A DNA stretch of 64,000 nucleotides from NCBI RefSeq assembly GCF_024168045.1, contig NZ_CP100126.1, positions 1,381,501 to 1,445,500 on the forward strand, in the 5' to 3' direction. Positions 1-8,089 of this stretch are shown in pieces. This stretch comes from Dorea longicatena (GTDB taxonomy: Bacteria > Bacillota > Clostridia > Lachnospirales > Lachnospiraceae). The notes beneath the pieces were generated by a model. That model saw only the letters and a list, made by a program, of their open reading frames with translations, ran no database searches and was not told where the DNA came from. Every line of letters starts with the position of its first letter. The stretch's first letter is position 1. The position numbers were made by a program, and so were the translations under genes.

Positions 1-1211
1 CTTTCGTACAGATCTGATGCAAAAGTGGTCTGATCCAGCATTCGTATTGTTTCCGGAAGAAGCGAATCTGTCTGCCCTAATTTTGTAATAACCGGAATGC
101 TGGCGTTTTCTTTTATCTGACGCAACACATCGGCATGTTCTTTACGAAATCCAAGAATTCTGGTATAGATGCAGGAAGATTCCCGGTATCTCAACATATC
201 TTCTTTTTTTACAGCTAACAGAATATGCAGCAGACATCTGCTGATACGGCTATAAGTCAGTTCTTTTGTTTTTAAAAGCTGACAGAACTGTTCGAAGTTC
301 AGAAACTGATTCCGGTTTCGGATGATACGGTTTGCAAGATCCTCGGATATATCCTGATACTCACATAGAGATCTCCGGGTTTCGCAGAGCAGGCGGTATT
401 TTAATAAAAGGGAGAAATCATTTGTTTCAATGGGACAAGATTGATTCCATGCATCCCGTAACAGACGCAGGGCGTTTTCAGGAAGCTGGTTCTGCAACAG
501 TTCGGAGAATCCGTCCGGTGTCTGCTGAGGATCTGCCGGATATCTGCTGAATGGCTGCTTTTCCCAATGTCTCAGGGCATTCCGAATGGCAGAGGCAGAA
601 CTTGACTGTGGCTGAAGTTTTGTGTCGTGGTATCCGGAAGAGTCCCGCTTTAACGTGTATGGTACCATTCTGCTGTTCTGCTTTTTCAGTGCTTTCAGAT
701 ATTCAATCCCAAGAATATTATTGGGTTCAGAAAGAATCTGTGAAACGGAAGCATCACCGGTTAATTTTTCCAAAGCCTGGTGTCTGGCGGCAGGAAAAGA
801 ATGTCCTTTTTTTAATGCATCCTGAAGCATATGGCTGTAAGTATCTGATTCGGAGAGAAGCAGCTGTGCAATATGCTGTAAAACAGAAAGCTCTCCGCAT
901 TCACTTCCAAAGCATAATGTATCGATGCATCCCAGACCTTCCAGAATAGAGATGGCGCCTTGGGCGAAGAATTCGGCACTGCCGGATGCATAGCAGACAG
1001 GAAGCTCGCAGATAGCCGATGCGCCGTTTAGAAGTGCCATATGCGCACGGGAATGCTTGGATAGAAGCGCAGGAGTTCCGCGCTGTACATAATCGCCGCT
1101 CATGACGATTACAACCCGGTCGGCACCGGTTAGTTCCCTGGCTCTTTCTATATGATAAAGATGTCCGTTGTGAAATGGGTTATATTCTGTGATAAGTCCA
1201 ACAGTTTTCAT
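1..1211 (-). CDS. tmcAL: tRNA(Met) cytidine acetate ligase TmcAL, C-terminus beyond window
   Basis: Read from 1211 leftward, the frame stays open to the window edge (403 codons seen). The protein begins MKTVGLITEYNPFHNGH, the nucleotidyltransferase-fold start with the HxGH-like motif typical of TmcAL (YlbM family), followed by MSGDYVQRG. The family uses ATP and acetate to acetylate the wobble cytidine of elongator tRNA-Met through an acetyl-adenylate. Members are about 400-420 residues, so only a few residues should be missing. The ATG has an AAGGAG site just upstream. It is transcribed divergently from mgtE, and the two promoters overlap. Plus-strand ORFs in this interval are antisense shadows. 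Confidence 0.9.
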   Translation of the reverse strand, partial: MKTVGLITEYNPFHNGHLYHIERARELTGADRVVIVMSGDYVQRGTPALLSKHSRAHMALLNGASAICELPVCYASGSAEFFAQGAISILEGLGCIDTLCFGSECGELSVLQHIAQLLLSESDTYSHMLQDALKKGHSFPAARHQALEKLTGDASVSQILSEPNNILGIEYLKALKKQNSRMVPYTLKRDSSGYHDTKLQPQSSSASAIRNALRHWEKQPFSRYPADPQQTPDGFSELLQNQLPENALRLLRDAWNQSCPIETNDFSLLLKYRLLCETRRSLCEYQDISEDLANRIIRNRNQFLNFEQFCQLLKTKELTYSRISRCLLHILLAVKKEDMLRYRESSCIYTRILGFRKEHADVLRQIKENASIPVITKLGQTDSLLPETIRMLDQTTFASDLYE

Positions 1212-1221
1212 GAAAATCTCC

Positions 1222-1271
1222 TTGTATAACATTCTGAAATTGATTATACTATACAATGATTTGGTACGCAA
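1222..1271. promoter_or_regulatory. Overlapping divergent promoters of tmcAL and mgtE
   Basis: Plus strand, towards mgtE: TTGTAT at 1222-1227, 17-bp spacer, TATACT at 1245-1250. Minus strand, towards tmcAL: TTGCGT at 1271-1266, 17-bp spacer, TATAAT at 1248-1243. The two -10 boxes overlap, so polymerase binding in the two directions should be mutually exclusive. I saw no M-box-like magnesium riboswitch: the mgtE leader would be only about 65 nt. Confidence 0.6.
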
Positions 1272-1320
1272 ATGGGATGTTTGCCGGGCAAGATCCGAAG
1301 AAAGGAGGAGGCATATTATT

Positions 1321-2742
1321 ATGGAAGAAAATATGAATGAGGAAGCCTTAACGGCAGACGGGCAAAAAGACGATGATATTGATTATGTAGAAGACAGAGA
1401 AGAACTGACTGAAGAACGTATTAAGGATATGCTGGATGCCCGGGAATATAAAGAATTGAAAGAAGAACTGGAAACAAATATGTATCCGGTGGATCTTGCG
1501 GAGATTCTGGAAGAATTTGATCAGAAACACATGGTGCTGGTATTCCGTCTGCTTGCAAAAGAAGAAGCGGCAGAGACATTTTCATATATGAACAGCGATA
1601 TGCGCGAAGACCTGATCAATGCACTGACGGATTCCGAACTGGAAGAGATCATGGAGGAAATGTATCTGGATGATACCGTTGATGTGCTGGAAGAGATGCC
1701 TGCCAACGTGGTAGACAGACTGCTGATGGTGACAGATGCGGAAAAACGTCAGCAGATCAATCAGCTTCTTCAGTATCCGGAGGACAGTGCCGGAAGTGTG
1801 ATGAATGTAGATTATATTGCACTGCGAAGAGAGATGACGGTTGCTGATTCCATATTAAAAATAAGACAGGTTGGTCTCAACCGGGAGACGATTTATACCT
1901 GTTATGTAACAGAACAACGTCATCTGATCGGGCAGGTTGACATAAAAGAACTGCTGACCAGCAGTGAATCCAAGACGGTTGAAGAGATCATGGATACAAA
2001 TATGTTGTATGCCCGTACGACAGACGATCAGGAAGACGTTGCTAATATCATTACAAAATATGGTCTGATCGCATTGCCGATCGTAGATCATGAAAACTGT
2101 ATGGTCGGTATTGTAACCGTTGATGATGCGATGCAGGTACTTCAGGATGAGACAACGGAAGATATCAGCATCATGGCCGGTGTCAATCCAAATGAAGACT
2201 CGTATTTCGGGACATCAATATTCGAGCATGTAAAGAGCCGTATTCCCTGGCTGTTGTTTCTGATGCTGTCTGCGACGGTAACACAGATGATCATGAACAG
2301 CTACGAGAATGCACTGGCACTGATGCCGCAGCTTGCAGGATTTGTTCCGATGCTTACCGGAACCGGAGGAAACTGTGGATCGCAGAGCTCGACACTTGTG
2401 ATCCGCGGACTTGCTGTCGGAGAGATTGAATTTTCGGATCTGTTTAAAGTAATCTGGAAAGAAATCCGCATTGCATTCTGCATCAGCATCATACTGTCTG
2501 TGGTAAATGGAATCCGTATCATGTTGATGGGACAGGGAGATGCCATGATGGCATTTACCATTGGTCTGACGATGGCTTGTACAGTGTTGATCGCAAAAGT
2601 AGTCGGATGTACACTCCCTCTGATCGCTAAGAAAATCGGACTTGATCCGGCAATCATGGCGACACCGCTGATCTCTACACTGGTTGATATCAGCACGATC
2701 AGTGTATATTTTGCGATCGTGAGTTACGTATTTCGCTTATAA
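1321..2742 (+). CDS. mgtE: Magnesium transporter MgtE
   Basis: Membrane Mg2+ channel/transporter of 473 residues, usual for the family. An acidic N-terminal superhelical domain (about residues 30-150) is followed by a CBS-domain pair (about 155-280) and five hydrophobic helices from about residue 305. The signature PMLTGTGGNCGSQSS lies near the start of the membrane part, and GLDPAIMATPLISTLVD carries the conserved pore aspartate. In this family the N and CBS domains sense cytosolic Mg2+ and gate the pore. The start is the ATG at 1321, preceded by AAGGAGGAG; longer in-frame starts run into the promoter. No magnesium riboswitch is visible upstream. Confidence 0.95.
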   Translation: MEENMNEEALTADGQKDDDIDYVEDREELTEERIKDMLDAREYKELKEELETNMYPVDLAEILEEFDQKHMVLVFRLLAKEEAAETFSYMNSDMREDLINALTDSELEEIMEEMYLDDTVDVLEEMPANVVDRLLMVTDAEKRQQINQLLQYPEDSAGSVMNVDYIALRREMTVADSILKIRQVGLNRETIYTCYVTEQRHLIGQVDIKELLTSSESKTVEEIMDTNMLYARTTDDQEDVANIITKYGLIALPIVDHENCMVGIVTVDDAMQVLQDETTEDISIMAGVNPNEDSYFGTSIFEHVKSRIPWLLFLMLSATVTQMIMNSYENALALMPQLAGFVPMLTGTGGNCGSQSSTLVIRGLAVGEIEFSDLFKVIWKEIRIAFCISIILSVVNGIRIMLMGQGDAMMAFTIGLTMACTVLIAKVVGCTLPLIAKKIGLDPAIMATPLISTLVDISTISVYFAIVSYVFRL

Positions 2743-2764
2743 CACTGTGAAATTGCAATAGTTT

Positions 2765-2860
2765 TTGTCAAAAGCAGGATAAATATTGTACATTGTACGC
2801 AAAAAGAGACATAAGATTACCGTAAGAGCCCTTGTCCGCAAGGGCTCTTTGTATTATAAT
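2765..2860 (+). promoter_or_regulatory. pta promoter region with hairpin
   Basis: Two possible promoters precede pta. One is TTGTCA (2765-2770), 18 bp, TACATT (2789-2794). The other is TTGTCC (2832-2837), 17 bp, TATAAT (2855-2860), whose -35 lies inside the 11-bp hairpin at 2824-2849. If the upstream promoter is used, the hairpin lies in the pta leader. Confidence 0.5.
2824..2853 (+). terminator. Hairpin between mgtE and pta, probable mgtE terminator
   Basis: Perfect 11-bp stem AAGAGCCCTTG / CAAGGGCTCTT with a TCCG tetraloop, followed by only a short T run (TTTGTATT). It is a plausible but not ideal intrinsic terminator of mgtE and overlaps the -35 of the likely pta promoter. Confidence 0.6.
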
Positions 2861-2901
2861 GAAAATACTGAGAAAAATATTTGGAAAGGAGTCTATTTAT
2901 C

Positions 2902-3897
2902 ATGGGATTTATAGATGAAATCAAAGCAAAAGCAAAAAGTTGTAAAAAAACAATCGTTCTTCCAGAGAGCGAAGACATCAGAACTTATGAGGCAGCAGAG
3001 GCAATCTTAAAAGAAGGGACAGCTAATCTGGTCCTGATCGGAAGCGAAGAAGAGATCGCTAAGAATAAAGGGGATTTCGATATCACAGGAGCAACAATCG
3101 TTGACCCTGCTACATACGAGAAAACAGATGAATATGTAGCAACACTTGTTGAACTGAGAAAGAAAAAAGGAATGACAGAAGAACAGGCAAGAGAGATTCT
3201 TCTTACTAATTACTTATACTATGGTGTAATGATGGTTAAGATGAAAGATGCAGACGGAATGGTATCAGGAGCATGCCACTCTACAGCTGACACACTTCGT
3301 CCATGCCTTCAGATCCTGAAGACAAAACCAGGAACAAAACTCGTCTCAGCATTCTTTGTAATGGTAGTACCTGATTGTGATATGGGAGAGAATGGAACAT
3401 TTGTATTCGCTGACTGCGGACTGAACCAGAATCCTACATCCGAAGAGCTTGCAGCAATCGCTCAGTCTTCAGCAGAAAGCTTCAAACAGCTCGTTGGTGC
3501 TGATCCAAGAGTTGCTATGCTTTCTTACTCAACAATGGGAAGTGCAAAACACGATGACGTAACAAAAGTACAGGAAGCTGTTAAGATCGCAAAAGCTGAG
3601 AATCCGGATCTTATGTTAGACGGAGAGATGCAGCTTGATGCAGCACTTGTTCCTTCTGTTGGAGCAGCTAAAGCACCAGGAAGCCAGGTTGCAGGAAAAG
3701 CCAATACTCTGATCTTCCCTAACCTTGATGCAGGTAACATTGGATACAAACTTGTTCAGCGTCTTGCAAAAGCAGAAGCTTACGGACCAATGACACAGGG
3801 AATCGCAGCACCTGTTAACGACCTTTCAAGAGGATGCAGTGCTAAGGATATTGAAGGTGTTGTTGCAATCACAGCAGTTCAGTGCCAGAATCAGTAA
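2902..3897 (+). CDS. pta: Phosphate acetyltransferase
   Basis: Converts acetyl-CoA and phosphate to acetyl-phosphate and CoA in the cytosol, the first step of acetate formation with ATP gain. At 331 residues it is the short form without the N-terminal regulatory domain found in enterobacterial Pta. Family sequence is clear in IVLPESEDIRTYEAAE near the start, in SGACHSTADTLRP and SYSTMGSAKHDDV in the middle, and in NTLIFPNLDAGNIGYKLVQR near the C-terminus. The start is ATG 2902 with GGAAAGGAG 10 nt upstream. ackA follows after 25 bp, so the two are surely co-transcribed. The codon usage has the bias expected of a highly expressed gene. Confidence 0.96.
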   Translation: MGFIDEIKAKAKSCKKTIVLPESEDIRTYEAAEAILKEGTANLVLIGSEEEIAKNKGDFDITGATIVDPATYEKTDEYVATLVELRKKKGMTEEQAREILLTNYLYYGVMMVKMKDADGMVSGACHSTADTLRPCLQILKTKPGTKLVSAFFVMVVPDCDMGENGTFVFADCGLNQNPTSEELAAIAQSSAESFKQLVGADPRVAMLSYSTMGSAKHDDVTKVQEAVKIAKAENPDLMLDGEMQLDAALVPSVGAAKAPGSQVAGKANTLIFPNLDAGNIGYKLVQRLAKAEAYGPMTQGIAAPVNDLSRGCSAKDIEGVVAITAVQCQNQ

Positions 3898-3922
3898 GAG
3901 ATAAAGTAAGAGGAGAAATAAT

Positions 3923-5110
3923 ATGAAAGTATTAGTAATGAACTGCGGAAGTTCATCTTTAAAATATCAGTTGATCGACATGGAGAACGAGAGCGTTCTT
4001 GCAAAAGGTATCTGTGAAAGAATCGGAGCCGATGGATCTGTATTAACACACAAACCAACAGGAAAAGATAAATATGTTGTAGAGCAGGCAATGCCAGATC
4101 ATGGTGTAGCAGTACAGTTAGTACTGGATGCTTTACAGGATAAAGAGCATGGTGTGATCGAAAGTGCGGATGAGATTACAGCAATCGGACACCGTGTACT
4201 GCATGCAGGTACTATTTACAGTGATGCAACACTTGTAACAGAAGACGTGAAGAAAGTTGTTCGTGACTGCTTCGACCTCGGACCTCTTCATAACCCTGCA
4301 AACCTGATCGGTATTGAAGCTTGCGAAAAAGCAATGCCTGGCAAACCGAATGTAGCAGTATTCGATACAGCATTTGGTATGAATATTCCAAAGAAAGCAG
4401 CTATGTATGCAATCCCATATGAATATTATGAGAAATACAGCATCAGAAGATATGGTTTCCACGGAACAAGCCATATGTTTGTATCTGGTGAAACTGTAAA
4501 ACTTCTTGGAAAAGAAGATGCAAAGGTTATTGTATGCCACATTGGTAATGGTGCAAGTATCTCCGCATCTATCGGTGGAAAATGCGTAGACACAAGTATG
4601 GGACTTACTCCTTTGGAAGGACTTGTTATGGGAACACGTAGTGGAGATGTTGATCCTGCAGTTCTTCAGTTCATCTGCAATCATGAAGATATCAGCGTAG
4701 ATGAGATGCTGAATATCCTGAACAAAAAGTCAGGACTTCTTGGAATCAGCGGTGTGTCTTCTGACTTCCGTGATGTAAGACAGGCAGCTGTTGACGGAAA
4801 CGAAAGAGCACAGCTTGCAATGGATACTTACAAATACCGTGTTGCAAAATATATCGGATCTTATACAGCAGCAATGAACGGTGTAGATGCAATCACATTT
4901 ACAGCCGGTGTTGGAGAGAATGCTCCGGATCTCAGAAAAGACATCTGTGATTACCTTGGATATCTTGGCGTAGAGCTCGATGAAGAAAAGAATGAGAATG
5001 TTCACGGAGAGACAACCGTAATTTCTACACCAGAATCAAAAGTAAAAGTAATTGTCCTTCCTACAAACGAAGAGTTAGCTATTGCTCGTGAAACAGCAAA
5101 ATTAGTTTAA
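3923..5110 (+). CDS. ackA: Acetate kinase
   Basis: Transfers phosphate from acetyl-phosphate to ADP, giving acetate and ATP; with pta it forms the fermentative acetate pathway. The 395-residue protein begins MKVLVMNCGSSSLKYQLID, the phosphate-binding loop of the acetate/sugar kinase-actin fold. It also has RRYGFHGTSH (catalytic region) and CHIGNGASISA (adenosine/phosphate contacts). The ribosome site AGAGGAGA is 8 nt before ATG 3923. There is no terminator between pta and ackA. A new promoter follows for the next gene, so the operon probably ends here. Confidence 0.97.
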   Translation: MKVLVMNCGSSSLKYQLIDMENESVLAKGICERIGADGSVLTHKPTGKDKYVVEQAMPDHGVAVQLVLDALQDKEHGVIESADEITAIGHRVLHAGTIYSDATLVTEDVKKVVRDCFDLGPLHNPANLIGIEACEKAMPGKPNVAVFDTAFGMNIPKKAAMYAIPYEYYEKYSIRRYGFHGTSHMFVSGETVKLLGKEDAKVIVCHIGNGASISASIGGKCVDTSMGLTPLEGLVMGTRSGDVDPAVLQFICNHEDISVDEMLNILNKKSGLLGISGVSSDFRDVRQAAVDGNERAQLAMDTYKYRVAKYIGSYTAAMNGVDAITFTAGVGENAPDLRKDICDYLGYLGVELDEEKNENVHGETTVISTPESKVKVIVLPTNEELAIARETAKLV

Positions 5111-5141
5111 GACTAAATGACTAAAAGAATGTAAATTTCTG

Positions 5142-5169
5142 TTGACAAAATAATTTTACATGATATAAT
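5142..5169 (+). promoter_or_regulatory. Promoter of the DUF177-rpmF operon
   Basis: TTGACA (5142-5147), 16-bp spacer, TATAAT (5164-5169): exact consensus in both boxes, about 30 bp before the DUF177 start codon. Confidence 0.75.
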
Positions 5170-5198
5170 AGTCTAGTGTGTGAATAGGAGACGATACT

Positions 5199-5726
5199 AT
5201 GATATTAAACCTATCCGACGTTCTGTCTGAGCAGCATAAAGCAATACATGAATCTGTTCCAATCGAAATGACTTGTTTCAAGTCTGAGATGGGAGATTAT
5301 GCAATTACAGAGAAGACACCACTTGAATTGTCTGTAGAATATGCAGGTGACCGCAAGTTGGAAGTGACTGGTAAAGCTAAGATTACATCAGTTGCACCAT
5401 GTGACAGATGTCTGGAAGATGTAGAAGTGAAGGTGACACTTGACTTCAAGCATAAGATTGATACAGAGTCAGATGCATATGATCAGTCAGAAGATTTAGA
5501 CGAGAATAACTATATTGACGGATATAGCTTAGATGTAGAACAATTGGTCTACAACGAGTTATTGGTAGGGTGGCCGACGAAAATTCTATGCAGCGAAGAC
5601 TGTAAAGGTATTTGCAACGTATGTGGTCAGAACCTGAATAAAGGTACCTGTAACTGTGAAGATACGGGGCTCGACCCTAGAATGTCAGTTATCCGTGATG
5701 TATTTAAGAATTTTAAGGAGGTGTAA
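5199..5726 (+). CDS. DUF177 (YceD-like) protein, 23S rRNA accumulation/ribosome assembly factor
   Basis: A 175-residue DUF177 protein. The centre holds CDRCLEDVEVKV. The C-terminus holds a cysteine pattern (CSEDCKGICNVCGQNLNKGTCNC) that looks like a zinc site, followed by DPRMSVIRDVF, the conserved tail of the family. DUF177 proteins are nearly always encoded just before rpmF, as here, and are linked to 23S rRNA or 50S subunit accumulation in bacteria and plastids; the molecular role is not settled. The start is ATG 5199 after TAGGAG. rpmF begins 3 bp after the stop, so translation is likely coupled. Confidence 0.88.
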   Translation: MILNLSDVLSEQHKAIHESVPIEMTCFKSEMGDYAITEKTPLELSVEYAGDRKLEVTGKAKITSVAPCDRCLEDVEVKVTLDFKHKIDTESDAYDQSEDLDENNYIDGYSLDVEQLVYNELLVGWPTKILCSEDCKGICNVCGQNLNKGTCNCEDTGLDPRMSVIRDVFKNFKEV

Positions 5727-5729
5727 CCT

Positions 5730-5909
5730 ATGTCAATTTGTCCAAAGAATAAATCTTCTAAAGCAAGAAGAGACAAAAGAAGAGCAAACTGGAAAATGAG
5801 CGCACCAAACCTGGTAAAATGCAGCAAGTGTGGCGAATTAATGATGCCTCACAGAGTATGCAAGGCTTGTGGTTCATACAACAAAAAAGAAATCATTGCT
5901 CAGGATTAA
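5730..5909 (+). CDS. rpmF: 50S ribosomal protein L32
   Basis: A 59-residue basic protein starting MSICPKNKSSKARRDKRRA. It carries the C+ type zinc ribbon CSKCGELMMPHRVCKACG, so this is the zinc-binding form of L32. AAGGAGGTG lies 6 nt before the ATG, inside the end of the DUF177 gene. A strong terminator follows. Confidence 0.95.
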   Translation: MSICPKNKSSKARRDKRRANWKMSAPNLVKCSKCGELMMPHRVCKACGSYNKKEIIAQD

Positions 5910-5925
5910 TTTTTGAAAAATGATA

Positions 5926-5960
5926 AAAAGAGACGATCGGTTTTGGTCGTCTCTTTTTTT
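5926..5960 (+). terminator. Terminator after rpmF
   Basis: Stem AAAAGAGACGA / TCGTCTCTTTT with a 10-nt loop and a run of seven T. Ends the DUF177-rpmF operon. Confidence 0.85.
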
Positions 5961-6013
5961 GACTGAATTTTGTATAAAATAGTGAAAAAAAGATAAAATG
6001 ATTACATTTTGTG

Positions 6014-6041
6014 TTGCAACATTTTCTGAAAGTGTTATAAT
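6014..6041 (+). promoter_or_regulatory. Promoter of the aminopeptidase P gene
   Basis: TTGCAA (6014-6019), 16-bp spacer, TATAAT (6036-6041), about 105 bp upstream of ATG 6148. Confidence 0.55.
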
Positions 6042-6147
6042 TTTAACCAGATATAGAACGTAGTCTATAAATAAACTGCCGATGGGGAAAGTGAAAATTC
6101 ATTTTACAGGCAAAGAGATGGACTATGTAGCTAAGGAGGAAAACAGA

Positions 6148-7938
6148 ATGACAGAAGTAGCAAAGCGTATTGAAAAGCTTCGCGCACTGATGGCAGAGCA
6201 GAATATCGATGCATATGTTGTACCAACTGCAGATTTCCATCAAAGTGAGTATGTAGGAGAGCATTTCAAAGCAAGAAAGTTCATTACTGGATTCAGTGGT
6301 TCTTACGGAACGGCTGTAATCGCAAAAGATGATGCAGGTCTGTGGACAGATGGAAGATATTTCACACAGGCACTGACAGAGATGGAAGGCAGTGGAGTAC
6401 GTCTGATGAAGATGTTCGTTGATGATACACCTTCTACAACAGAATGGCTTGCCCAGAAGATCCCGGAAGGCGGTAAGGTCGCATTTGATGGTCGTGTCCT
6501 TTCTATGGGTGAAGGACAGGAATATGAAGAAGTATTGGGTGCAAAGAATATCACGATCGAATATGAAGTAGATCTGATCGACCAGATCTGGGAAGACCGC
6601 CCGTCTCTTTCTAAGAAACCTTGTTTCTTCCTGGAAGACAAATACACAGGAGAGAATGTTGCATCCAAGCTGAAACGAGTTCGTGAGAAGATGGCTGAAT
6701 ACGGAGCAACGGTACATTTGATTGCGTCTCTGGATGATAACGCATGGCTTCTGAACTTCAGAGGAGATGATATTGACTTCTTCCCATTGGTTCTTGATTA
6801 TGTGATCGTACGTAAAGACAGTGTAGATCTGTATATCGATGACAGCAAACTGAATGACCGCATCAGAGAAGAGATGGCAAAGAATAATGTCAACATTCAT
6901 CCATACAATGACATTTACGAAGATGCTAAGAAGATTGGTGCAGATGAGGTTGCACTGATTGACCCGATGAAGATGAACTATGCACTGTATAAGAGTCTTC
7001 CATGTAAGGTAGTAGAAGGAGCTAATCCGACTATCTTGATGAAAGCAATTAAGAATGCTGTTGAGATTGAAAATATCAAAAATGCAGAATTGAAAGACAG
7101 TATTGCACTGACGAAGTTCATTTACTGGGTTAAGAAAAATTATGACAAGATGGAGATTACAGAGCTTTCTGCTTCAGATAAACTGACAGCTCTGCGTGCA
7201 GAACAGGAAGGATATATCCGTGACTCATTCGAACCTCTGCAGGCTTTCGGTGAGCACGCTGCAATGATGCATTATGCACCGTCTAAAGAGACAGACGTTG
7301 TATTAAAAGAAGGCGGTATGCTTCTGAGCGATACAGGCGGCGGATATTATGAAGGTTCTACTGATATTACCAGAACAACAGTACTGGGACATATCACACC
7401 GGAACTGAAGAAATATTACACAGCTGTATACAGAGCAATGCAGCACTTAAGCGCAGCAAACTTCCTCTATGGTAACCACGGATGGTCTCTGGATGTATTG
7501 GCAAGACAGCCAATCTGGGATATGAACAAAGACTTCCAGTGTGGAACCGGACATGGTTTCGGATATCTTGGAAGTATCCACGAGCCGCCAACAGGATTCC
7601 GCTGGTACATCGTTCCTTCTAAGAACGAACATCATCAGTTTGAGCCTGGTATGGTAATTACAGATGAGCCGGGAATCTATGAAGAAGGAGATTTTGGTAT
7701 CCGTATCGAGAACAACCTGCTTACTGTAAACGGTGAGAAGAATAAATATGGACAGTTCATGCACTTTGAGACTCTGAACTTCGTACCAATCGACCTTGAT
7801 GGTATCGATCCGGAAGAACTGACAAGATCAGAGAAAGAATGGCTGAATGATTATCACAAAGCCTGCTACGAGAAGGTTGGTCCATATCTGACTGATGAAG
7901 AAAGAGAATGGCTGAAAGAATACACAAGAGCTATCTAA
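6148..7938 (+). CDS. Xaa-Pro aminopeptidase (M24B family)
   Basis: Cytosolic dimetal peptidase that removes an N-terminal residue preceding proline. The 596-residue protein has the three-part layout of the long (eukaryote-like) aminopeptidase P: two creatinase-type N domains (about 1-300) and the pita-bread M24 domain (about 305-535). Metal ligands can be seen in DTGGGYYEGSTDITRT (two Asp), GTGHGFGY (His) and DEPGIYEEGDFGIRIEN (Glu). A C-terminal extension follows (about 535-596). The start is ATG 6148 after AAGGAGGA; an in-frame ATG further upstream lacks such a site. No secretion signal is seen. The next gene is another proline-specific peptidase, pointing to use of proline-rich peptides. 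Confidence 0.92.
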   Translation: MTEVAKRIEKLRALMAEQNIDAYVVPTADFHQSEYVGEHFKARKFITGFSGSYGTAVIAKDDAGLWTDGRYFTQALTEMEGSGVRLMKMFVDDTPSTTEWLAQKIPEGGKVAFDGRVLSMGEGQEYEEVLGAKNITIEYEVDLIDQIWEDRPSLSKKPCFFLEDKYTGENVASKLKRVREKMAEYGATVHLIASLDDNAWLLNFRGDDIDFFPLVLDYVIVRKDSVDLYIDDSKLNDRIREEMAKNNVNIHPYNDIYEDAKKIGADEVALIDPMKMNYALYKSLPCKVVEGANPTILMKAIKNAVEIENIKNAELKDSIALTKFIYWVKKNYDKMEITELSASDKLTALRAEQEGYIRDSFEPLQAFGEHAAMMHYAPSKETDVVLKEGGMLLSDTGGGYYEGSTDITRTTVLGHITPELKKYYTAVYRAMQHLSAANFLYGNHGWSLDVLARQPIWDMNKDFQCGTGHGFGYLGSIHEPPTGFRWYIVPSKNEHHQFEPGMVITDEPGIYEEGDFGIRIENNLLTVNGEKNKYGQFMHFETLNFVPIDLDGIDPEELTRSEKEWLNDYHKACYEKVGPYLTDEEREWLKEYTRAI

Positions 7939-8002
7939 TACTTCTAAAGTACATAGAAAAAGCTGCAAGTAAGTAACTTTACTTACTCATAAGAAAATTT
8001 AA

Positions 8003-8030
8003 CTGACAAGGGGTGTCAGAAAATTATAAT
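8003..8030 (+). promoter_or_regulatory. Promoter and inverted repeat upstream of pip
   Basis: CTGACA (8003-8008), 16-bp spacer, TATAAT (8025-8030). The -35 is also the left arm of a perfect inverted repeat, CTGACA-AGGGG-TGTCAG (8003-8019), a possible operator. The predicted start of transcription (about 8037) falls right at the GC-rich hairpin at 8039-8061. Confidence 0.5.
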
Positions 8031-8038
8031 AAAAAAAT

Positions 8039-8067
8039 GCCGCGGACCAGCGGTCTGCGGCGTCTTT
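8039..8067 (+). terminator. GC-rich hairpin: terminator of the M24 gene or 5' stem of the pip mRNA
   Basis: GCCGCGGACC-AGC-GGTCTGCGGC: a 10-bp stem with one G-T pair, followed by GTCTTTT and preceded by seven A. It can end the upstream transcript. Because a promoter lies directly before it, it may also form the extreme 5' end of the pip mRNA. Confidence 0.6.
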
Positions 8068-8089
8068 TAAGAAAAGGAGAATAGGTAAA

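Noticed and set aside
332..949. Plus-strand ORFs of 72, 132 and 67 residues
   Set aside because: They lie antisense within tmcAL, which is open and recognisable on the minus strand; no ribosome sites or family features.
1221..1320. Magnesium riboswitch (M-box) before mgtE
   Set aside because: The interval is only about 110 bp and is occupied by divergent promoters; no M-box-like structure or anti-terminator pairing seen.
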